Shown here in pieces: positions 1-5,210 of a stretch of 5,210 nt of DNA; positions within the stretch are counted from its first letter, which is position 1; the number at the start of each line of letters is the position of its first letter. The stretch is from NCBI GenBank assembly GCA_002342225.1, contig DDPO01000073.1:1-5210 (forward strand), read 5' to 3'. A program made the position numbers and the translations under genes. The notes below the pieces were generated by a model that was given only the letters and a program-made list of their open reading frames with translations, searched no databases and was not told the origin of the DNA. Origin of the DNA: Bdellovibrionaceae bacterium UBA2466 (GTDB lineage Bacteria; Bdellovibrionota; FAC87; UBA2466).

Positions 1-2609
1 AGGTATCACCTTCCCAAATTAACCAGTTTGCGAATGGCTCAAATGCCTTAACGCAATTCATTTTAAAAGGCTCCCAATCCCTAAGTTTACGGTCCCAAGA
101 ATCTAACGACACTCGAAGTCGAATCAATCAAAGGCGCAAAGTTGCCCTCAACTCTTTAGATAGAATCGACCCAAAAACGCCTGAGGGCATTGATAAGATT
201 AAGCAACGAATCGGCCTCACTTCAACTAGTAGCCAACTGGTTGTTTCAAGAACATTCCCTGCAGACCGTTCGGGCGTAGCTGTTTATCGACTCACCCCAA
301 CCCACAACGAGATGCCCGTTTTTGGGACTGAAGTCATTTTTAACACCCAACAATCGGGGCGTGAGGTTTCTGAAGAGATTATTTCCGATGTCATGACAAA
401 ACTTTCGACCGACCTTCCAACCCAACCCAGAGTGAGTCTCGAAGAAGCTCTTGAGGGTGCAACTCTAGACTTAAGGTCGTCCTCGGGTGTTTCTAGCATG
501 TCACCTCGTTTACATAAATCGCAATTAGGTTATTTTCCTTCAAATGAATCCGCACGACTCAGCTGGCATTTGGTTGTTGAAACCCCCTCATATTCAGGAC
601 AAAACAAGGTCGAAGCACCTGGGAGTTGGAACTATTATATAGATGCCGTGGACAACACGATTCTACAGAAGTTTAATGGTAATAGCGCAGGGGCTGCACA
701 GCAGGCGTCGGGGACAGGAAGTTACCGGGGAACTAGCATCCCCTTGTCTGGACTCGATGTCTCGAACATCGGAAATTCGATGTACGTCGCTAATACAGAT
801 AGACTTCAAACCTTCGATTGGACGAGTGATTCCGCGGTCACGATTTCAGGCCCCCTCTCAAACTTCGGTACACCCGAAGGCAATAACGCCCACTTTTTTT
901 CTGAAAAGGTTCTCGACATGCTCAACGTGGACTTTGGATTTAATTCAATCGACGAAAATGGGTTTAAACTTATCAGCAACGTCAATTTTCCTGGTTTCAC
1001 CGAAAATGCATTGTGGCTTCCTGCTCAGAGACAAGCTTTCTTTGCTAAGAGCGGTATTAACTATTTCCCCATGAGTAGCGACCTAGATGTGGTTACGCAT
1101 GAATTTCATCATGGATTTACGCAGTTTCACTCGAGACTTGGCGAAAGCGCTTCACAAAACACATCAAATATCTTAGCTTCGCGATCTGTTAATGAGTCTT
1201 TTTCGGATATAAGCGCCATCCATATGAAATTTTTTTCGAATCCCGCCACTGCAAATTTTTTATATGGAGCAACTTCAAAACGAAACCCCAATAATAGCTC
1301 GGACATCAGGGACCAAATCGAAAGAGACCTCTGCGATCCTAATGTTGATAATTATTTGGTTAAAACAATTCCAGGCTCTATCGGCCACTTATCAGGTTTT
1401 CCACGCATGGTAGATGAAGCTATAAAACAGTTTGAGCAATTCGGTGATCAAAGTGTCTTCAGCGCCGTAGAGCATTTTGCTAACGGAATTCCAAACAAAG
1501 CCTTTTGCCGACTGGCAAAGCGGTTCTCATCGAACAGCGATACTCCGCTAGGAGCTGCCAATCGATCAGGAGTAAAAAAAGCTGCCAACCTTTTTTATAT
1601 GGCCAATCGTTCAAAGTGGACATCTTCAACCGATTTTTATGGCGCCTGCAATGGAACGATTGGATCATTGGTTGACTTACAACCACAGTACTCAAGTAAG
1701 GCAGAATTTGAGAGTGACTTCATACATCTTATTAAATCATGGCAAGACGTTGGTGTATTACCACCGAACCCTACTCTTTCGGTTGCAAACAACTCCCCTA
1801 CTTCCATTACGCTTTCATGGGCCAATAATGACTTAGTGGATGCTCCCACTATGATAAATGGCTACTTTGTTTTTGAATTCAGACCCAGCGAAAATAGTCC
1901 CCGCAAACACATGGTTGAGGGCAGGAACAATACTACTTTCACTATTAGTTCCCTGACACCACAGACACAGTATTTTTTTGTAGTAGTTGCCGCAAATAAT
2001 GGAGGAAGCTCGCTGGATAGTAATGTAGTGAGTGTCACAACCCCGAGGCTTTCGCCACCCAATGCGCCTTCCCTTCTAACTTCAACTGTCCAGAGTTCCA
2101 CACAAGTCAGCCTCGCTTGGTCTGATAACAGCTCGGATGAGACGAGCTTCTTTGTGGAGCGAAAAATCGGAGCCAATGGAACCTATTCACTGGTTGCTGA
2201 AATACCTTCAAACACGACCTCGTACACTGCAAACTCTCTCTCGCTCAACACAGCTTATTTCTTTAGAGTTAGAGCAAGCAATGCGGCGGGGCCTTCCGCC
2301 TACAGCAACGAAATTAGTGCTCTCCTAGTAAAACCCACGGCTGCGAGCAAATTAACTGCAACGGCGGCACCTCTCAAACAAGTTAATCTAAGGTGGGTGG
2401 ACGCTGTGAATGAGACTGGATATGAGATAGAACGCGCGAATAAGCCAACCGGCCCCTTTGCTGTCATTGCAAGTCGGCCTGCAAACACTACGACTTTCTC
2501 GCATATCGCACCACAAGCCGACACGACTTACTTTTACCGTCTAAAAGCTCTTAACCGCGTGGGAAGTTCGCCCTATTCTAATTTGGTGCAGATCAAATCG
2601 CTTCGCTGA
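1..2609 (+). CDS. Secreted M4 (thermolysin-like) zinc metalloprotease with three C-terminal fibronectin type III domains, 5' partial
   Basis: The frame is open from base 3 to the TGA at 2607-2609 (868 residues, numbered here from base 3) and has no in-window start. The first Met, at 312 (residue 104), sits inside the propeptide motif NEMPVFGTEVIF, so it is internal and the signal peptide lies upstream of the window. Order of parts: FTP-like propeptide about 75-120; PepSY-like propeptide about 125-220, ending in WNYYIDAVDN; M4 catalytic domain about 225-580; three FN3 domains at about 587-681, 685-775 and 777-868. Catalytic signature: DVVTHEFHHGFTQ gives zinc ligands His366 and His370 and catalytic Glu367. 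SVNESFSDIS gives the third ligand, Glu398. EHFANGIPNKAF gives His491, matching thermolysin His231. In this family, M4 enzymes are secreted zymogens that cleave peptide bonds before hydrophobic residues. FN3 repeats usually aid substrate or surface binding. A role in degrading extracellular or prey protein is inference. The neighbouring permease gene is convergent, so there is no operon on that side. The family call is firm; the substrate is unknown. Confidence 0.93.
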   Translation, partial: VSPSQINQFANGSNALTQFILKGSQSLSLRSQESNDTRSRINQRRKVALNSLDRIDPKTPEGIDKIKQRIGLTSTSSQLVVSRTFPADRSGVAVYRLTPTHNEMPVFGTEVIFNTQQSGREVSEEIISDVMTKLSTDLPTQPRVSLEEALEGATLDLRSSSGVSSMSPRLHKSQLGYFPSNESARLSWHLVVETPSYSGQNKVEAPGSWNYYIDAVDNTILQKFNGNSAGAAQQASGTGSYRGTSIPLSGLDVSNIGNSMYVANTDRLQTFDWTSDSAVTISGPLSNFGTPEGNNAHFFSEKVLDMLNVDFGFNSIDENGFKLISNVNFPGFTENALWLPAQRQAFFAKSGINYFPMSSDLDVVTHEFHHGFTQFHSRLGESASQNTSNILASRSVNESFSDISAIHMKFFSNPATANFLYGATSKRNPNNSSDIRDQIERDLCDPNVDNYLVKTIPGSIGHLSGFPRMVDEAIKQFEQFGDQSVFSAVEHFANGIPNKAFCRLAKRFSSNSDTPLGAANRSGVKKAANLFYMANRSKWTSSTDFYGACNGTIGSLVDLQPQYSSKAEFESDFIHLIKSWQDVGVLPPNPTLSVANNSPTSITLSWANNDLVDAPTMINGYFVFEFRPSENSPRKHMVEGRNNTTFTISSLTPQTQYFFVVVAANNGGSSLDSNVVSVTTPRLSPPNAPSLLTSTVQSSTQVSLAWSDNSSDETSFFVERKIGANGTYSLVAEIPSNTTSYTANSLSLNTAYFFRVRASNAAGPSAYSNEISALLVKPTAASKLTATAAPLKQVNLRWVDAVNETGYEIERANKPTGPFAVIASRPANTTTFSHIAPQADTTYFYRLKALNRVGSSPYSNLVQIKSLR

Positions 2610-2659
2610 GGGGTAAATCCAAATAAGTTTGTGTACCACAGATGAAGCTTCAATAGGTT

Positions 2660-4030
2660 TCAATGGGGTGCTCTTTTATCAAGCGAACGCAAAACAACAT
2701 AACTTCCGCCCGCGAAGAAAATACTCACCAAAAATCCAATGTCTGCATTTAGAAATAGTTTTGAAATTGGCCCTGTAAAAAGTGGCTGGGATCCTCCCAG
2801 ATAAGACCCAAAAAGCCCTGCGAAAAATGCTGCAAGAGCTGCATTTCCTTTGGGGAGTTTCTGTTTGTTATTCCAATTGTCTAAATCATATTTTGTTTTT
2901 CTAAAGTAGAAATGCTCAAAGAGAACTATCGTCACCCAAGGACTTATCCAGTACGTTATGAGCAGAAGAAACTCAGTAAGTGCTTCGTTAAAACCTGTGC
3001 CAATGAAAAGCGCTAAAAACACATAAGCGACTGAGCCTAAAAGGGTCCATACCGCTCGATTTACTTTTTGCCAGCGCTGTCCTAATAACTGCAGCGACAA
3101 CCCCAGACTATAATCATTCGGTGTATTGTTTGCGATGAGGCTTAAGAGCAATAAAAGTAAAAGCCCAGATCTAAAACCTCCAAAGGGCAGAGTTGCTTCG
3201 GCCAAAAGCTCTCCTCCTGTCTTTTGGCTTAAATGTGTCACAGTGCTAAGAAGCACTCCCAGCGACTCTATACTGATACATGGGGTAAGAATTCCCAAGC
3301 AAGTTAAGAAAAACACTTTTTTTGTCGACGTATTTTCTGGTTGGTTAACATTGTAATCAGCGGCATAAGCACACCATGCAGCTGCATAACCGAAGACCGT
3401 TCCCCCAAAAGATAAAAATGCCGAAAGCCAAGATAAACTCTGAAGAGCGGAACTCTCAAAAGAAAAATGTGGCCAATGAATTATGAATAGAGTCAAAAAG
3501 ATCAAGGCCATAGGGATCCAAGCATAGCGCTCATAACGATGAACGTAAGTGTAACCGTAAAGACTTACGACCGTTGTCAAAAACGCTATGATGAGAATTG
3601 CAACATTAGGAGTCAGCCATGAGATACCTATCGACTGAGAAAGTTGTGCTCCCACTAGAACATTCACGGCCGACCAACCGATACAGGTTGCGGCATTTAA
3701 AAGCGCAATCAGTTTTGTTCCGTTCCAACCAAAAGAATAACGAGACAAAGTTATTTGTCGAAGACCTGTCTTAGGCCCTAGTGTCGCAAGTAGAGCTGCT
3801 GGGAAAGCTGCTAAAAGATTAAAAACTACAATAACGATAAGGCTATCCCAAGTCCCAAGCTTAAAAATTGATTGCGCTAAAGTCCCCAATGCCAGTGTAG
3901 GAATGACGAAATTCGCTGAGAGCCATAGCGTAAAATTGTTCATTAAGCGGGTATCGAAACGATCCCTAGGTAAAACTCGCTCAATGCCGTGCAGTTCAAT
4001 GCGATGAGAGGAATCAGATTGTGAGTTCAT
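2660..4030 (-). CDS. NCS1-family nucleobase permease, Fcy2 (purine-cytosine permease) type
   Basis: This 456-residue inner-membrane protein has about twelve hydrophobic segments (roughly residues 33-54, 61-83, 105-130, 140-160, 170-186, 200-222, 238-262, 286-306, 325-346, 350-372, 396-418 and 428-448). The count and length are normal for the NCS1 cation-coupled symporters. Family motifs in order: GIERVLPRDR (15-24), GPKTGLRQITLSRYSFGWNG (85-104), IGWSAVNVLVGAQ (117-129), AADYNVNQP (223-231), IANNTPNDYS (299-308) and YWISPW...FEHFYFRK (360-378). IANNTPN closely matches the IANNIPN segment of yeast Fcy2, where mutations change base affinity. This points to cytosine and/or purines rather than hydantoin, allantoin or thiamine. 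The start at 4028-4030 puts GIE at the usual distance from the N terminus. No good Shine-Dalgarno sequence precedes it, and an out-of-frame ATG lies 10 bases upstream. It is convergent with the protease gene and divergent from the small membrane protein gene. No catabolic partner (such as a deaminase) is visible. The family is certain and the substrate likely, not proven. Confidence 0.92.
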   Translation of the reverse strand: MNSQSDSSHRIELHGIERVLPRDRFDTRLMNNFTLWLSANFVIPTLALGTLAQSIFKLGTWDSLIVIVVFNLLAAFPAALLATLGPKTGLRQITLSRYSFGWNGTKLIALLNAATCIGWSAVNVLVGAQLSQSIGISWLTPNVAILIIAFLTTVVSLYGYTYVHRYERYAWIPMALIFLTLFIIHWPHFSFESSALQSLSWLSAFLSFGGTVFGYAAAWCAYAADYNVNQPENTSTKKVFFLTCLGILTPCISIESLGVLLSTVTHLSQKTGGELLAEATLPFGGFRSGLLLLLLLSLIANNTPNDYSLGLSLQLLGQRWQKVNRAVWTLLGSVAYVFLALFIGTGFNEALTEFLLLITYWISPWVTIVLFEHFYFRKTKYDLDNWNNKQKLPKGNAALAAFFAGLFGSYLGGSQPLFTGPISKLFLNADIGFLVSIFFAGGSYVVLRSLDKRAPH

Positions 4031-4122
4031 GAGATACCATGACTGTATCAGAAAAGTAGAGTTAAAGCGCGAGAAAGAGATAGTTCGTTGTTAAAAGCTT
4101 CTTCAACGATTATCATCAAAAC
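4031..4122. promoter_or_regulatory. Divergent intergenic region between permease and small membrane protein genes
   Basis: These 92 bases must hold the start signals of both divergent genes unless the permease is transcribed from inside the small gene. On the + strand a good -35/-10 pair is visible. On the - strand only a weak candidate exists (TTGAAG, an 18-base gap, then TATCTC). No convincing operator palindrome or riboswitch was seen, so any co-regulation of the two genes is inference from layout. Confidence 0.5.
4088..4116 (+). promoter_or_regulatory. Putative sigma-70 promoter giving a leaderless transcript of the small membrane protein gene
   Basis: TTGTTA (4088-4093, 4 of 6 to the -35 consensus) and TATCAT (4111-4116, 5 of 6 to the -10 consensus) are separated by exactly 17 bases. 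Transcription usually begins about seven bases after the -10 box, which falls on the A of ATG 4123. The absence of a Shine-Dalgarno sequence before this ATG fits a leaderless mRNA. This is a prediction from consensus matching only. Confidence 0.45.
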
Positions 4123-4380
4123 ATGACGACTCCCGTAACCAAATCTTTCAAAACTAAAATCATCGATAGTCTTTGGGTATTCATTATCGCTACTGCTTTC
4201 TTAGGCCCCCTTGCTCTCCCTCTTTTATGGAGAAATCCGCGCTACAAAAAATCCACAAAGGTCATAGCAAGTATCGTAGTTTGCCTTTTAACCGCACTTC
4301 TTATTTGGGTAGCTAAAGTTTACCTTGAGCCATTTATCCAAGAGTTTAAAGTTCTGCTTGAGCAATCTCCTACTCCATGA
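4123..4380 (+). CDS. Small two-segment membrane protein of unknown function
   Basis: The product is 85 residues, ending at TGA 4378-4380. Two hydrophobic stretches (about residues 17-36 and 47-66) flank a short basic loop, WRNPRYKKSTK (36-46). This gives a hairpin inner-membrane protein whose loop probably faces the cytoplasm by the positive-inside rule. The first helix ends in GPLALPLLWRNPRY, a run that resembles small hypothetical membrane proteins of various bacteria, from memory and unverified. The C terminus is amphipathic and ends QSPTP. There is no other ATG, GTG or TTG start early in the frame, so ATG 4123 is the best start, although no Shine-Dalgarno sequence precedes it. A plausible promoter places the transcript start on this ATG. 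It is divergent from the permease gene with a 92-base gap, so shared control is possible. No function can be assigned. Confidence 0.78.
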   Translation: MTTPVTKSFKTKIIDSLWVFIIATAFLGPLALPLLWRNPRYKKSTKVIASIVVCLLTALLIWVAKVYLEPFIQEFKVLLEQSPTP

Positions 4381-4429
4381 CCGCCTCCGTTTAAGCTTAC
4401 TGGGAGACTGACACCCTAATCAAAAAAAA

Positions 4430-4441
4430 TGTGTATACACA
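4430..4441. promoter_or_regulatory. Perfect 12-base palindrome, possible operator
   Basis: TGTGTATACACA reads identically on both strands and lies 50 bases after the small membrane protein gene and about 200 bases before the lipoprotein gene. Its size suits a dimeric helix-turn-helix regulator. No known regulator box is claimed, and such palindromes can arise by chance. Confidence 0.3.
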
Positions 4442-4557
4442 GTGACTTAACATCAAAAGCGACAGGTGTCTAAAGACTGGGCATTGAAACTCTACTAATA
4501 TCATTGAGTTAAATAGCACGTTTTAAAAATTCACTAAATTTTGTTCACTTGTCTAAC

Positions 4558-4620
4558 ACTTCTTCGGCTGTCAAAGCGGTGGAATACTTTTGGCATTACT
4601 ACCAGAAACGTAGAAGAAGT
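4558..4620 (+). promoter_or_regulatory. Possible structured 5' leader (hairpin) of the lipoprotein mRNA
   Basis: ACTTCTTC (4558-4565) is exactly complementary to GAAGAAGT (4613-4620), giving an 8-pair outer stem that closes a 47-base loop. Inside it GGTGG (4578-4582) can pair with CTACC (4599-4603), with one G-U pair. A run of five T (4620-4624, its first T closing the stem) and then AT-rich sequence follow, and the ribosome binding site comes 14 bases after the stem. It could be a stabilising leader or a weak attenuator. The stem is AU-rich with a long loop, so it is uncertain. Confidence 0.25.
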
Positions 4621-4633
4621 TTTTAATTTATTT

Positions 4634-4637
4634 GGAG
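4634..4637 (+). promoter_or_regulatory. Shine-Dalgarno site of the lipoprotein gene
   Basis: GGAG lies six bases before ATG 4644, an ideal spacing. It is the only clear ribosome binding site ahead of a gene start in this window, and it fixes the lipoprotein start just before a good signal peptide. Confidence 0.8.
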
Positions 4638-4643
4638 TCAGCC

Positions 4644-5210
4644 ATGAGAGTTTACTTTTTTGCATACCTACTTATGATCGTTCTTCTCATCGGATGTGGA
4701 AATCGTGAATATCAACGAAACGAAGCCTGGAATCCCGTTGCCTATATTGAGGCCATTGGGAAAATTATCGGATTTGATTCGAACGATAATTTAAATGGCC
4801 TAGTCTGTCAGCTCGAAGCTCATAAACAATCTGGAGTGAATTTTAAAGTTTATCTGGACAAACAAGCTAACGAACCTGGGGCTGAAATCTTTCACACTGG
4901 GAAAGCCACTACTTTTGGAGCCTTAAACGATCCAATTTTTTCGGACCGTTGCGGTTCAATTCGAACTGTTTATAGCTTTCAGATTCCCAGAGCAGTGTTC
5001 AACGGCAAGGAAAATTCGAAAGTTTACATTTATATCGAATCCATACAAAACCCGGGGCAATTAATTCTTATCGACAGCTCTGGGGTTTTCACGATTCCTC
5101 TACCCACAACTTCTTCGACATCGTCAACCACTACATCATCGTCAACAACGTCTTCAACCACGACATCTTCTTCAACAACATCTTCCTCAACGACATCTTC
5201 ATCAACCACA
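4644..5210 (+). CDS. Secreted lipoprotein with a beta-sandwich-like domain and Ser/Thr-rich tail, 3' partial
   Basis: The frame is open from ATG 4644 to the right edge (189 codons, no stop), so the gene continues beyond the window. The N terminus is a lipoprotein signal peptide: a short basic start (MR), a hydrophobic core, then lipobox LIGC with Cys18 as the lipidation site. Gly at +2 gives no Asp inner-membrane retention signal, so an outer-membrane or surface location is likely. Residues about 50-152 carry features of a domain seen in bacterial surface proteins: a GxxC start (Gly52, Cys55), VNFKVYLD (65-72), DRCG (101-104), YSFQIP (110-115), KVYIYIE (126-132) and SGVFTIP (146-152). In that domain the corresponding pieces read GWAC, VHVYxD, HxFxFxIP and IYVYxI, as recalled. 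This match is from pattern memory and is tentative. Cys55 and Cys103 could form a disulfide. Residues 155-189 are only Ser and Thr, like a linker to a further C-terminal domain. The start is fixed by GGAG six bases upstream. Function unknown. Confidence 0.85.
   Translation, partial: MRVYFFAYLLMIVLLIGCGNREYQRNEAWNPVAYIEAIGKIIGFDSNDNLNGLVCQLEAHKQSGVNFKVYLDKQANEPGAEIFHTGKATTFGALNDPIFSDRCGSIRTVYSFQIPRAVFNGKENSKVYIYIESIQNPGQLILIDSSGVFTIPLPTTSSTSSTTTSSSTTSSTTTSSSTTSSSTTSSSTT
5118..5207 (+). repeat. In-frame 15-base tandem repeat coding a Ser/Thr tract
   Basis: Six consecutive 15-base units begin at 5118, 5133, 5148, 5163, 5178 and 5193, typified by ACATCTTCTTCAACA and ACATCTTCATCAACC, and a seventh starts at the window edge. 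Each unit codes five residues, mostly TSSST. The units differ mainly at third codon positions, while only Ser or Thr is ever coded. The array is a multiple of three, so unit gain or loss would change tail length without a frameshift. It continues past the window. Confidence 0.85.

Larger units (their letters stand above)
4381..4643. other. 263-base intergenic region ahead of the lipoprotein gene
   Basis: The region has stops in all useful frames and no gene-sized open frame; the ATG at 4429 opens only 14 codons and lacks a ribosome binding site. It contains a 12-base palindrome, a widely spaced inverted repeat GACACC (4410-4415) / GGTGTC (4465-4470), and a possible leader hairpin. No strong rho-independent terminator follows the small membrane protein gene: the A-tract at 4422-4429 has no GC-rich stem beside it. 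No well-spaced sigma-70 promoter stands out for the lipoprotein gene, so its promoter is unassigned. Confidence 0.6.

Noticed and set aside
894..900. Seven-T runs in the protease (also near 1220 and 1973) as slippage or frameshift sites
   Set aside because: The frame is intact across all of them and the protein motifs continue on both sides; this is ordinary Phe-rich coding in an AT-rich gene.
643..1074. A 143-codon open frame in another + frame within the protease gene, and similar long frames on either strand of the protease
   Set aside because: They overlap a gene with an unambiguous M4 and FN3 protein sequence. Their translations lack motifs and have no ribosome binding sites.
2610..2659. 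Bidirectional terminator between the convergent protease and permease genes, built on the palindrome TGAAGCTTCA (2643-2652)
   Set aside because: The palindrome has no room for a loop and no T-tract on either side, so it does not form a believable terminator. The repeat TTCAATAGG/TTCAATGGG is too short to mean much.
3126..3356. A 76-codon + strand frame antisense to the permease
   Set aside because: It is a shadow of the permease coding strand, with no motif and no initiation signal.
4429..4473. Short 14-codon open frame beginning in the palindrome
   Set aside because: There is no ribosome binding site, and the frame is too short to separate from chance.
4591..4606. Sigma-54 promoter suggested by TGGCATTACTACC
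   Set aside because: The required GC element (TTGC) at the right spacing is absent.
4566..4610. Cyclic di-GMP (GEMM) riboswitch suggested by CAAAGCGGTGG
   Set aside because: The conserved GEMM blocks and helices cannot be laid out around it; only a few bases match.

Overview
The window looks like chromosomal DNA of a Gram-negative bacterium with a moderately AT-rich genome. A predatory or saprophytic member of the Bdellovibrionota is a reasonable guess. The grounds are a secreted M4-type metalloprotease with fibronectin type III repeats, a lipoprotein with a beta-sandwich-like domain and a long Ser/Thr tail, and a nucleobase permease. There is no rRNA or other phylogenetic marker, so this placement is inference only. 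No tRNA, rRNA, CRISPR array, insertion sequence or phage gene was seen.

Layout. From the left edge to 2609 (+) lies the 3' part of a large secreted metalloprotease gene. The frame is open to the first base, so the signal peptide and true start lie outside the window. The visible 868 residues run propeptide (FTP/PepSY-like), M4 (thermolysin-like) catalytic domain, then three fibronectin type III domains. A 50-base gap separates it from a convergent gene (2660-4030, -) for an NCS1-family nucleobase permease of the Fcy2 (purine-cytosine permease) type. A 92-base divergent intergenic region follows, then a small gene (4123-4380, +) for an 85-residue protein with two membrane segments. Its best promoter would start transcription on the ATG itself. 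The 263-base gap 4381-4643 holds a perfect 12-base palindrome and a possible leader hairpin. From 4644 to the right edge (+) runs the 5' part of a lipoprotein gene with a clear lipobox. It ends in a 35-residue tract made only of Ser and Thr, encoded by 15-base units, and the gene continues beyond the window.

How the genes fit together. No operon is evident: the genes are convergent or divergent, or separated by a regulatory-sized gap. Protein digestion outside the cell, import of bases and a surface lipoprotein would suit an organism feeding on other cells, but the sequence itself does not show that link. The most notable points are the altered M4 active-site surroundings, the eukaryote-like Fcy2 signature of the permease, the possible leaderless small gene, and the repeat-coded tail of the lipoprotein. 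No clearly new multi-gene system was found.
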